Source: Neocallimastix lanati (nom. inval.)
Lineage: Eukaryota > Neocallimastigomycota > Neocallimastigomycetes > Neocallimastigales > Neocallimastigaceae
Assembly: GCA_016946835.1 (NCBI GenBank)
Contig: JACVTC010000018.1
Location: forward strand, 589,501 to 653,500
DNA length: 64,000 nt
Direction: 5' to 3'
In this document: piece after piece, positions 34,001 to 45,351 of the stretch
Layout: the number at the start of each line of letters is the position of its first letter
How positions within the stretch are numbered: position 1 is the first letter of the stretch
The notes under the pieces: generated by a model
What the model saw: the letters and a program-made list of their open reading frames with translations, nothing else
What the model was told of the DNA's origin: nothing
The model's database searches: none
Made by a program: the position numbers and the translations under genes

Positions 34001-35020
34001 ATGACTCCTCATCTGCTGGTCATTTTGGTTTCATGAAAACTTTCTTCTTAACCAATTGTGACTTTTGGTGGTCATCTATGCAAAAAGATATTAAAGATTA
34101 TATTAAATTTTGTGAAATCTGTTGTTCAAAGGATTCTAGACACAAACCTTATTGATTTCTGAACCACTGGAAATTCCTGACCGACCTTGGACTTCGCTTC
34201 CCATGGATTTCATCACTGGTCTCCCTTCAACTAATGGATATACTTGTATTTTTGTTGTTCTCGATAGATTCACAAAAATAGGTATCTTCATCCTATTTCC
34301 TAACGTTCCTTCTTCTGAACATACAGCTAAGGCATTTATGACTCATATTTTCAGACTTCATGGATTACCAAATGAAATTCTTTCCGATAGAGGTACTCAA
34401 TTCACTTCTAAATTTTGGACTTCTACGCAAATTATGGTTACAACCCTCACTTCTCACCAGCTGTACCAAGTTCTATTGATGTTCTTCATGCTGAAGAATT
34501 TACAACAAACTTAGCGAAACTTTTCAAACAATTAAAAGAAAATTTAAAACTAGAAAGAAATAAACAAGAAAAATTCGCCAACTAACATAGAATTAAAACA
34601 CCTGAATTTAAAGTAAATGACAAAGTTTGGACAAACAGTTCACTCATAATAATAAATAAAAATAAAAAATTAAAACCAAGAAAGCTAGGACCTTATAAAA
34701 TAATTGAAAAAGTTTCTCCAGTAACATACAAAATTGATTTTCCAAAAAATATAAGAATACACTCAATTATCCATGTGTCAGAACTTGAGCCATATTACAA
34801 AGACAATTTTAAAAGAAATAAGGAACCACCACCTCCAATTATAGTTAATGATGAAGAAGAATATGAAGTAGAAGAAATACTTGATAAAGGAAAACATTAT
34901 GGAAAGATTCAATATCTTATTAAGTGGAAAGGATATCCTTTATCTGAAGCATCTTGGGAGCCAGAAGAAAACCTCAACTGTCCAGAAATACTCAAAAAAT
35001 TTAATAAATCAAACAAATAA
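31040..35020 (+). pseudogene. Ty3/gypsy chromovirus element 1, Gag-Pol, broken
   Basis: Same family as the intact polyprotein at 56858-61057. 31040-32764 is open for 574 codons: Gag, a zinc knuckle (CVYCRSADHSLDYC), protease and the start of RT. The protease active site is LLDCCSQ instead of the IDSGSQ of the intact relative. A small deletion in the word SKLDLRSAYN shifts the frame; the YIDD catalytic box of RT then survives in another frame ([10 protein letters not shown], 32915). Open pieces 33235-33594 (RNase H) and 33613-34155 (RNase H end, integrase zinc finger) follow, separated by stops. In integrase (34152-34514) sequence jumps from SKFWT to the region 75 or so residues later, deleting the catalytic Glu. 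The C-terminal chromodomain (34775-35020, EEYEVEEILDKGKHYGKIQY) is intact. Confidence 0.85.
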
Positions 35021-35259
35021 ACTTATATTTAGAAAATGAATCTATAATATTAATTTTATCTCAAATTTATATTTATTAATATCAATATCAATAACCTTTA
35101 CTATTTTTACTTATTAATGTTAATATTATTTAAATTCATGTAACTTTATTAATAATGTATTTTTATATTTATCATGTATTGAAATTTTACACCAAATAAT
35201 TATTAAAATAATTTATATATTAAAATAATTAAATAAAATTTTCCTAGTATAGTTTAGCC

Positions 35260-35321
35260 CAGTTTTGATTTTCGTCTGGTATCCGAATCCTAGAGGAGGA
35301 CCATGTAACGAAACTCATAAC
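35260..35321 (+). other. Polypurine tract and 3' LTR stub of gypsy element 1
   Basis: agaggaggacca immediately precedes TGTAACGAAACTCAT (35304-35318). The same polypurine tract, with the flanking word atccgaatcctagaggagg, lies at the equivalent place in the intact element (56548-56575, other strand). Only about 18 bp of LTR remain before LTR X begins. Confidence 0.65.
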
Positions 35322-35889
35322 TGTAACAGATACATTGTAACTTCATGCCTATCCAATGACAGTTCTTAGGTTACGTAACGTATCTCTAAACAGTTATCAA
35401 TTTCGGCTAATCAAATAAAATCTTTTCTTAAAATTCGTACATTAAATTTTATTATTTTATAGTTTATTTTATAGTTAAATTATTTAGTTAAATATTTAGT
35501 TAAATATATTTTTATTTACTTGATTAGTAAACTAAGTTAAATTAAATTATTTACCAATTATAAAATTATTAACATATATAAATAATAATTGAACTTGTAA
35601 CTGTAACGTACTAGCGTTACTATTAACGTAAATTGTAAAAATAAATATTATTATTAATAAATAAAAATATAATTATTAAACAAATATAATTACCTGTGTA
35701 AGCCCAGTAACTAATAACAAATAGAGTTATAAAGTGCTTAGTTATATTCTAGTGTAATAAGAATAAATAATTATAATTATAATTAATTCTAGTGTTTATT
35801 ATTATTAACTCGAATAGAGAGATGTTAAGTTAGCCTTTAAAATTAATTATTATTCATTATTTTAGTTAATAATAAACTTACCTTTTACA
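35322..35889 (+). repeat. LTR-like repeat family X, copy 1
   Basis: TGTAACAGATACATTGTAAC ... AACTTACCTTTTACA, TG...CA ends, about 568 bp. Reverse-complement copies lie at 50729-51284 and 55007-55571 (shared words include cctatccaatga, gattagccgaaatt and gcgctatattctagtg-like sequence). It cuts the 3' LTR of gypsy element 1. Confidence 0.75.
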
Positions 35890-37237
35890 ATAGTAACGCT
35901 TTATAACTAGATAACCGATAATAATTAAATAAAATTTAAACGCTAAGTAATAATTTAATTGATAGAATAGTTTAGTTTTTATAAAATAAAAATAGCACTT
36001 TAATATTAGATCAAAATTTGTTTATTTTCTTTGTTTACTTTTTCATTGTTTAACTTAGAAAATTTTTGATACAAGATTTACGCCACAATACGTAACGGAA
36101 AAAGCCACGAAAATTTTATTCAAAAAAAATTTTTTTGTCTTTAAAATAAAATTTTGATCAAAAATTTAAAAATTTAAATTTATAAAAATTTAGAATATCC
36201 GAAATTTAATTTATTAATAATTTAAATCTGTAATGAATCTGTCAATTAAAACAGATTATAACAATAAAAAACACTTTAGAATTTAAACAAATAAATAAAT
36301 TCTTTTATTATTAAATTCTTTTTATTAATAATAAATTTCTTTTATGTTATTAACTGTAAAATAGTTAATAACTAATACATCGATTTAATTGAGAAAAATT
36401 ACATCTATTTAATATTTTTTTTATTAAATTATTAATATATGATGCTATTTAATAATATGTATAAAGCTATTTATTTATAAACAAAAGATTTTTAAATTAA
36501 TAATCTTATTATTTATTAATTTACTAAAACTAAAATTAATTTTTTAAACTATTTATTTTATTTATTATTTTAATACTTTTAATAATTTTAATTATATATT
36601 TATTATTGAAAAACTATTATTAATATTAACTATTTAAGATTATTCCTAAATTAATATTTAACTATTTAAAACTAAACTAAGCTAACTAAACTAATTAAAA
36701 ATATTTTCAATTTAAAAATTAAATTTTATTTCAATAAGTTTTATATTAAAAAAATTTCATATACATTAAATAAATTAATTGTACGAAAAATTAAACTATT
36801 TAATGTATTAAAGATTTATTAAATCTATACAAAATCATTATTTAATTAAAAATTTAAAATTTTTGGTTTTTGGTAGTATTGATTTTTAATTAATAAAAAT
36901 TTCGTACTTTACCAAATAAAATTCGCTTTTGCTTGATAGGGGGTCATTTTTTACACAAATTTATATTTGTAGTGACTCGGGAAGCGAAAGAAAACTTTTT
37001 TAAATAATAATTTATTTAAATTATTAATTTTTACACATTTAATTTTTCAAAAAAAAATTTTTTTATTTTATTTTATTTCTTTTATTGTTTTTTAGTAGTT
37101 ATACTTAAAATAATTAAGTGAACGAATAAATATCAACTAAATAAATTTAAATAAATGGACGGATTTATAATATTTTAAATAAATACTAAATAAGTGAACA
37201 TATCCATAATTATTAGATAAGTAATTAATAAAAGTAA
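35890..37237 (+). other. A+T-rich leader between LTR X and the gag-like frame
   Basis: No reading frame. Two G+C-richer words stand out: acgccacaatacgtaacgga (36083-36101) and gcttgatagggggtcatttt (36931-36950) followed by gtgactcgggaagcgaaag. It could be the untranslated leader of an X element whose gag begins at 37238, since the order LTR-leader-gag fits. This is inference. Confidence 0.4.
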
Positions 37238-38093
37238 ATGGATAAAAAGAACAAGAATTCCAAGGCACCCGAAAATACGAGGAAGAAAACAAGGAGTGGT
37301 TCATTAAAAAGTTCGGTGGGAAGTGTTGCTGCAGAGAATAGTCCTACGCCTGTTGAGGCCCCTCCAGCTCGACGCCAGAATACAGGAGACAAGAAAACGA
37401 CTAGCACTCCTGAGAAACCAGCTGCATCGAAACCCAAACCAGCTGCGGCGGCCGAGACTAGTAAACCCGAGGCTAGTAAACCTGAAGCTAGCAAGCCAGG
37501 AGCTACCCAAGGGGAAAGCTCAAGTAAGAGTAACAATGCAGGAGCTATGGACTTTGCTGCTTTGCTGAGTAAGCAGATGGAGGAGTTTAAGAACATGATG
37601 ATAAGCACTCAGCAACAAACTGCCGCTATGATTGAACAGATGCAAACCCAGAGTGAAGTCAGGTTTGCTAAAATTGAAGCCGAACTCAGTCAATTTATCC
37701 CAGAAGTGGACCAACAATTTGGTGAGGTTGAAAAAAGGGTGGATGAGGAGGAGACTAGTAGACAAGCCAGAGCTTCAGAAGGTTCGGGAATTTCTGAATC
37801 AATAAATGGCTGAGAATAAAGGAAAAGAAGCTGCGGTAGATAACGAAATCAAGAAGATTGAAACCTATCTAGATAAGGACCAGATAAAAGGCAAATAATT
37901 TCAGGAAGACCTAGAAGAAAAAGGTCGTAAGATACACAAGATTGAAGAATTCTTAGATGCGAACCAAGAAAGGGAAAGGGTACACCTTCAAGAGCTCGAG
38001 GAGAAGATTGAAAAGTTAATGGCTGTTAATCATGCACAACAGCACGAGATCGAGCGATTAGGGAAGAAAATAAATAAATCACTTAATAATTAA
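37238..38093 (+). pseudogene. Gag-like coiled-coil protein, G+C-rich, frameshifted
   Basis: 191 codons open from ATG 37238 to TGA 37811. Residues 1-105 are disordered and rich in Lys, Ser, Ala and Pro, with a tandem SKPEASKPEASKP repeat; residues 107-175 are a heptad-like coiled coil (LSKQMEEFKNMMIS, MIEQMQTQSEVRFAKIEAEL). A second frame (+1) starts at ATG 37806, overlapping the stop, and carries on the coiled coil (EIKKIETYLDKDQ, LEEKGRKIHKIEEFLD, LEEKIEKLMAVNH) to TAA 38091, with one internal TAA at 37896. Base composition is close to balanced, unlike everything around it. The domain plan resembles the N-terminal part of some gypsy Gag proteins, and LTR X lies upstream, so a truncated X gag is my best guess. 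No capsid or zinc-knuckle motif is visible, so the call is tentative. Confidence 0.5.
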
Positions 38094-38378
38094 TATATTA
38101 AATATTTCCATTAAATAAGACTACAGATAAAAACTGGAAGAAAATTTGAAATAACGGAATTATTAACAGATAAAATTTCTAAAATAACTTAAGTATTATA
38201 TTTGGATTACGATACCTTAGTAAATCAAATATATATGAATTATTTAATATAAACGAAAATTTATTATGCATTACAAATCATAAATATTTAGTTGAAAATA
38301 TGGAAATATGGAATAATTTTTTTAATAAAGAAAAAAGGACATAAATAAATAATTATGTTATATTAATAAATAAAAAAT

Positions 38379-39060
38379 ATGTTAAATAAGGAACATACTA
38401 ATGGAGTGTTAAATTTAGCATATAAATATAATAAATCATTTCCATTTTATAATGGACTTTCTGATCAAAATATTATGCAAGTGTATTTCATTGAATATAA
38501 TATAAAAGTAACTTTAATATCTAATATTTATAAAACTGTGAAAATTGTATTTTATGGAAATAATAGACAAATTAGAAATGAAAAAAATTTCATTATGCTA
38601 GTAAAAGCCTTGGAAATCGAATAAACTCAAATATAAATATATTTAAAACATGTGGCATAATTATAATAATGAATTAAATGAATTATATAAGAATAAGGTA
38701 TAATGATGGATTTTCAATTATTATAAATAAATTTGTGGAAAAAGAAAAAAAAAAGATATATCATTATCGAATTAGAACAAAAATTAATAATTCTATATTC
38801 ATTAATCAATATGATATTGAAAGTTATTATTAGAAACATCTACAAGCATTTTTGGTATCAATTATGGTAGATTATTCATATGATCCTCATACTATATAAG
38901 ACCTTTATTGGTATTAGGAGTTCAGCCTCTAGTAAATTATTTAGTGCTACTTGTTAAACGTATTTATAGTGAAATATGTTCTTACCCAATTTTTGGAACG
39001 TTTGAAATTGCAAATAATGAAGTTGCTAAATAATGTATTATTCAATCTTGTCAATTCTTT
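38379..39060 (+). pseudogene. Unrecognised decayed coding sequence
   Basis: An 81-codon open stretch from ATG 38379 (GVLNLAYKYNKSFPFYNGL, QVYFIEYNIKVTL) is followed in other frames by RYNDGFSIIINKFVEKEKKK, HYRIRTKINNSIFINQYDIE, LLVLGVQPLVNYLVLLVKRI and SYPIFGTFEIANNEVAK. The residue use looks protein-like over about 650 bp, with roughly five interruptions. I do not recognise the family. It is followed by a copia pol end and LTR. Confidence 0.35.
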
Positions 39061-39157
39061 TAAGTCAACATTATTATTTTAAAATATCTATAAATAATAA
39101 TTAAAATTTATATGTAAAAATAACTCTAGTTAACATACTTTATAATACATTCTACGT

Positions 39158-39530
39158 ATGAATATTAAAAATGAAAACATTATTTTATATTACAATTCTA
39201 ATATTATATTTCTATTCAACTCTAACTTTTATCCAAAGTTAGATTTAAGGGAAAATGTTAGAAATATAAATTTAAAGTTTTATAAATATATTAATTTAAG
39301 GAGTAAAGTTACATATTTTTATTATATCCCTGTAAGATATGTATCAAAAATACAAAAATAATAACAAGCCACATAATACATTAACTATAAATACCATAAA
39401 AATGTATAATGTCATAGACAGACACTATTCTAATATTTTCAAATAATAAAGAGTTCTTATTTTAAAACAAAAGTTTAATAAAATATTTAATAAAATTATA
39501 TTGAATACATTATAATGATAAATTAAATAT
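39158..39530 (+). repeat. Copia pol end and LTR-like segment
   Basis: NFYPKLDLRENVR in an open stretch (39158-39361) resembles the final pol residues of copia D (DLRGNV), and gatttaagggaaaa then TGTTAGAAATATAAATTTAA at 39256 matches the polypurine tract and LTR start of the copia copies at 3258 and 11012. Right boundary not determined. Confidence 0.4.
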
Positions 39531-41745
39531 AAATTAAATATAAATTAAATATAAAGTAAAATTTATATATAAAACAAGCCATAATTAAATATAAAAACAT
39601 GTAATTTTATCTGTACTTTAAAACTTCGTAAAACATTTATTTATATTCTATAAATAAGCAAATTTATTTATTTAGTTATCTATTTAAATTACATATATTA
39701 TTTATTTGTTTTATTATTTACTTATTTATTTATTAACTTTTTAAAAAAATTTTGCAAAATGAAACTTTAAAAAATGAAAATTTTCAAAATACCTCAGATT
39801 TCACTGCTTTAGAGAGTGATTTAATGTAACAAGATATAAATTAAAATTACAAATTATCATAAATTTTATACAAAAACATAAAATTATTGTAAAAATAAAA
39901 TATATAACATTAATTTTACTTAAATATATAAAAAATTTATAAATTTATTAAGCTTTATTTTATTTTAATTATTTTATTTTATTATATTTTTAATATTTTA
40001 TAATTAATAATTATAATTTATAATTATTATTATAAATCTTTTATTATTTATATTATACTTTTTATAATACTAAACTAAATATTTAATTATTATTATTTTA
40101 AATTAATTTATAATTAAAGAGTTTTATATAAAGAATACTTTTTATATTTATTCATATAACAGATATATATATATTTTTTGTTAGGTTTTTATAAATTATA
40201 TTTTCATTAAATTTAATTATTTCTAAAAGTACCATCTATTAATATATATTACTAATTAGAGTTTATATTACTACAAATGAAACTAAATTCAAAATCAAAT
40301 CAACCTATTAATAATCATTGCTATTCATAATTATTATATTATAATCAAACTAAATCGGAATAAATAAAAAGAAATTGGTATGAAGAATTCAAAAATAAAT
40401 ATAAATAAAAATAAAAATTGTTAAACTATTAGTAAAATAATATTTCTTTTATAAAATTAAAATAAATAGAGGCAACAGAGGAAACTATTACAGAAGTCAA
40501 TAACTAATAGATATTGCATAAATTAAGAATATATTTTATATAAAAGAAATCCTTTTTAACTATTTAGAGAACTTCAATCGTGTTACGGAGTTGACATTTT
40601 AAAATTTTCAAAACTGAAAGACAATAATAACTATTTTAAATCTCTAAATTATTATTGATCCAGACAAATATATAATTAATATAAAAAAAATACAAACGAT
40701 AAGAAAGAGGGTTATAAGAGAGAAACTAGACAATTTTAATGTGTAAAAGTTCAATACTTCATTTGTTTATTACAATGGTTAAATACAAATGGATATTATA
40801 AAGGATATTTCAATCAATTTTTTTTATCAAAAGATATCGAATACTACCAAAAACTATATTTAATAAGAATGAGAATTTTACTAATACCAAAGTGACTAAC
40901 GAATAATAAATAATAACATATTTGAAGAATAGAATGAAGGTATCAGAGAGAAAATAAATTTTGTTGTGATGAAGAAACTTATTATAAAGAGAAAAGCGTT
41001 CATGTTATGGATGAGGAAAGGAGCAAAAAATCATTATTAAATTTATTGATTTTTAAAGAGAAGATAATTTTATCATTAATGAATGAACAAAAACAAAAAC
41101 ACAAAAGTTTTTAAAGTAAAGAACTGAAAGCAAAATTGATTGAATCGATTTTAATGATATAGTGAAGATCATTATTAGAAGGAACAAGAATAAGAGCAAT
41201 AATGAACTTATATTTGAAAGTGTCAAAAGCAACTTGGACAGTTTTGAATTAACAAAATTTTATAATTTTTATAGTGAGATTGATGAGAGATTGAGAAAAT
41301 TTTGCAAAATTTCTATTAATACACAATAATTAGTTGGAAAGGCCAATGAAAAATTGAACATTTTCTAACATTTCGGAGTAGAACAATTATAGAATAGATG
41401 AAACTTTATTGGGATCCATAAAAACACTTGTAAAAAAATATTCTCTGACGGAAAGTCAATATAAGGAACAAAGAATTCATGTTTTTTAGGGTTATCAACA
41501 AGACTTAGAACTTCAAAAATGGAGCTGTATTCTCTAACATTCTTACATATATCTTCATTCACCATAAACATCAAAATGGGAATCATTCACCGCTCCATTA
41601 GGTGTAATCATTGGCATGAGGACATAATATTATCAATGCCTATGATTAAGATATAGTGTAGTATCGCAGAAGTTATTGAATAGTTCATTAGTAATTCGTA
41701 AAAATTCTCGAACCAAACCGACTTGGACTTTACCAAATTATCAAA
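39531..41745. other. A+T-rich region with weak coding relics
   Basis: 39531-40590 is plain A+T-rich DNA. 40590-41340 has somewhat higher G+C; plus-strand NNELIFESVKSNLDSFELTK then NFYSEIDERLRKFCKI (41195-41325) and a 73-codon minus-strand stretch (41365-41586) are the only candidates. None matches a family I know, and the two strands give conflicting signals. Confidence 0.35.
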
Positions 41746-43665
41746 TAAATTTCAGAAGTATTGTACAAGTTAACTTTACCTCCAACGTTAAAAATTCATC
41801 CAGATGTTCATGTTTCTTGTCTCGAAATATATTATGAAAATGGATTTGAAAGAAAATAACCACTATCACCACCTATTACTGTTATCAGAGAAGAAGAATT
41901 TGTGGTTGAGGAGATTCGTGATTAATGCACACACTACCGCAAAACTCAATATATAGTTAAATGGAAGAGTTCTATTTTCCGATGCCTCATTGGAACCAGA
42001 TCAAATTAAATTGTCCTGAGTTATTTATGATTGCGAAATTAATTTAAAACCAGATTCCACTCTTTATTACGGACTAATCTATCCGCTAATAGATAAGGAA
42101 TCAGATGCTATTAAGAAATATATCGATGAAATACTTGCAAAAGGCTTTATTAGAAAATCCAAGACGCCTGCTGGGGCTCCAATATTTTTTTGTACTAAAA
42201 AAATGGTGAACTTAGACTTGTAGGAGATTATCGTCGCTTAAATGAGATAACTTATCGAGACTTTTTCCCTCTTCCTTTAATCAAATATATGTTTGAATAA
42301 ATTGGTAAGGGCAAAATATTTTCAAAAATAGAACTTCGGTCAACATTTAATCTCGTTAGAATTAAAGAAGGACACGAATATAAGACAGCTTTTACATGCA
42401 AATACAGACATTTCGAGTACTTAGTAATGCCATTCTGTGTCAAAAATGCTCCTGCTGTCTTCCAACATTTTATTAATTACGTCATTGAAGATATTATAGG
42501 CCAATTCGTATTCTGTTATATAGATGATATAATTATTTTTTCTTCTGATCTTATCTCCCACTATGAACAACCTGCCGAAGTTCTTGGTAGACTTAGAAAG
42601 GCTGGATTATACGCAAAACTCGAAAAGTGCAAATTTTATGTCATGTTCCTAGATTTTCTTGTTCATAGGATCTCGGCAAATGGCATTCATATGGATCCAA
42701 AAAAAGTTTCTGCTATCTTAAAATGGCCTGCTCCTTCCAACATTAAACAACTTCAATCCTTTTTAGGTTTAGCTAATTATTACTGACGCTTAATCTCTTA
42801 ATTCGGCAGTTTAGCTCATCCACTCAATATCATATTAAAAAAATACTAAATTGATATGGTCTACTTAAACTCAAAATGTTTTTGATAAAATTAAATCGAA
42901 ATTTTCTTCCTCTCCAGTTTTAGTCTATCCAAATAGATAAATACCTTTTATAGTTGAAATTAATAGGAGTAATTTTGTCATAGCAGTTATCCTTTCTTAA
43001 TCCTCTTCAAAAGATAATAAGGTTTATCCAAATGCCTTCTATTCTAGATCTCTTAATCAAGACAAAAGAAATTACCCCATTTATGACAAAGAACTTTTGG
43101 CCATAGTTTCAGCTTTAGAGAATTGGAGGCATATACTAAAAGGTATTTACAAACCTTTTACTATTTTTTCGGACCACCACAATCTTCTTTACCAAAAGAA
43201 ACCAGAAAAAATGACGCAAAGATTTGTTTGTTGGTTACTTTTCTTACAAGAATTTAACTCTAAAATAGTTTATTGTTCTGGTTTTCCGTTTGAAAACCAG
43301 ACGCCCTTTCACGAATACCAGACTATATCCCACCTTCTATTGATTCATCTTTTGGAGAAATTCCATTTTCTTTTCTACTCCCCGAAAACTTCCTTGTTTC
43401 AGTTTCTACTAAATCCGAACTTTCAAGCAAAAATCTCAATGAATGCAAAAACGATGAATTTTATCGTAATATTTGTAAATACCTAGATAACAAGAATCTC
43501 CTTATTCCTCATCCCAAGATTGAAAAATTTTCCTTAAGTAATAGCTTTTTACTTTTCAATAATAAACTCTATGTTTCATCAAATTGTCGTTCTTATGTTC
43601 TAAAAATATACCATGACTCCCCTTCCTTTGGACATTTTGGAATAAAGAAAACTTTTAATTGAATA
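41746..43665 (+). pseudogene. Rearranged Ty3/gypsy fragment: chromodomain joined to RT-RNase H
   Basis: Begins with the end of a polyprotein: LPPTLKIHPDVHVSCLEIYY (integrase C-terminus), then EEEFVVEEIRD and KTQYIVKWKSS (chromodomain). At about 42015-42030, in the middle of the chromodomain's final NCPEL motif, the sequence switches to YDCEINLKPDSTLYYG, the start of RT. RT then continues through [29 protein letters not shown] (catalytic YIDD, open stretch 42427-42786), LGLANYY, RNase H (PIYDKELLAIVSALENWRHI, 43097 on) and KIYHDSPSFGHFGIKKT of the integrase zinc finger, where homology stops at about 43660. Stops include CGA-to-TGA at the RRL motif (42784). The family is close to elements 1 and Z. 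Confidence 0.8.
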
Positions 43666-44953
43666 AAAATAGCCTTATCGAGTGCATTGTTATATTCTTT
43701 AAATTTAAAATTATAATTATTAAAAATAATAAAAGTTCTTAATATTGAGAGGTTTTAGACCGTATTAGCCATGTCTTTTAAGTTTTTTAAGTTTGAGGTA
43801 AAAATGTGTTTATTAATTATAACATTTAATTAAAATTAAATAATTATTATACACAAAATTTTATAAGTTAATTAAGAAATTCAGTATTTCAAAATTTCTT
43901 TTTAATGAAAATTTTTTATTTTATATATTAATAATAAATTTCGTAATATTAATATTAAGAATTATTGCTATTATTATAATAAAGTTAAATTTAGTTATTT
44001 AAATTTAATATCTAATAACTAATTTAAAGTCTTTTTGAAATCTTTATAATTAAATAGAATACTTGACAATTTTTAGAAGTTATTTAGATAACTTATTACT
44101 AAAAATTGTTACAATTTATTAAAACCTATTACATTATTTATAAAATTTTATATTAATATAAATTTTAAATATTGTTTTTATTAATTAGTAGTATAAAGAT
44201 CAGGTTAAAGATTTTATCTGTATAAAATATTTATTATTTATGAGCCCTTTAAATCATTAAATTTTTTATATACGTTTTAAATTCTTTAATGTCCAATATC
44301 TCGTGTTATAGTGGTACAAATGAGTTGAAATTAATATATATTATAGATTTCGAGTTTAACTTTCTAATGAATATGCAATTAGATTTAGCTAAATATTTCC
44401 AATATTTATGGAACTATAATTATTTTTCTTCGAATTATTTTTATTAATTTATTAAGGGTTAAATTAAATTGAATTATTTTTGCTAAAATAATCTAAACCT
44501 TTTTGTTTTTAAATATTAAACGTTCATAGTATTTATTTTTTTATATTAAAAATCAAATTTTAAATGAAATTGTCAATAATGAAATTTAAATAGTAAAGTA
44601 CTAAAATGAATCAATAAACACTTTATAAAAGGATAATTATTAAATCATTTTAGGTATTTATTTATTTAATCTATATTATTTTAAATTTATTATTTATACT
44701 TTAGAGAATAACAAAAATTTAATGAAGCTGTGAGAAAAAGAGAGAAAACTAAAATATTGTATTATTTGATTATTTTTATACTTATTAAAATAGTTATTTG
44801 ATTGGCTTAAAATTTAATAATAAAAATTTAATAATATTTATTAAAAAAATTTAAAAAAAATTTTAATAATTTTTTAAATTATAAAATTTAATAATAAAAA
44901 TATAATAAAGTGTTAAAATATTAGTAAAGTATTAAAATATTAGAAAAAAAAAT
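43666..44953. other. A+T-rich region, no gene
   Basis: Starts right after homology to the gypsy fragment ends. A few less A+T-rich words (ttgagaggttttagaccgtattagcc near 43745; aatatctcgtgttatagtgg near 44293) could be part of an LTR, but no partner was found. Confidence 0.5.
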
Positions 44954-45065
44954 TGATACGGGCTGGGGTTGAAACACTAAGATATTCAAAACAAAAAAAA
45001 ATAAATATTAACATACAAAAATGAATTTGGAAACAAAAAAAAAAAGTTAATTTTTAAAATATTAT
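44954..45065 (-). repeat. Repeat family R, copy 3 (inverted, truncated)
   Basis: TGATACGGGCTGGGGTTGAA then actaagatattcaaaac is the reverse complement of the right ends of R1 (48491) and R2 (53072). Only about 110 bp are kept. Confidence 0.7.
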
Positions 45066-45298
45066 TAAACACCAAAAACAAATATTGAGAAATTTAGATA
45101 TATTTTTAGAGTAGCATTTTATATATAATACTTAATATTTAATTTTATTTATCTTTATTTTTTATAATTACGAAATTGTATATATTTTACAGGTTACATT
45201 TTATTTATTTTATAATTTTATTTAAATATAATAATATTCTGATTGGGTAAATTATATTAAAGTCATTATTAAGTATTTATTTTTTTTATATTCTAACA
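45066..45298 (-). repeat. Probable 3' LTR of copia element C
   Basis: On the minus strand the polypurine word taggagga is followed by TGTTAGAATATAAAAAAAAT at 45298, the LTR start seen in the other copia copies. The far end is not certain and may be cut by repeat R3. Confidence 0.45.
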
Positions 45299-45351
45299 TT
45301 CCTCCTAAAATATGACTTTCCTAAAATGTCATATATTTTATTTATATTATT

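Noticed and set aside
37225-37765. Minus-strand and alternate-frame reading frames overlapping the gag-like gene
   Set aside because: Shadows favoured by its higher G+C; the plus-strand 37238 frame has the coherent low-complexity and coiled-coil pattern.
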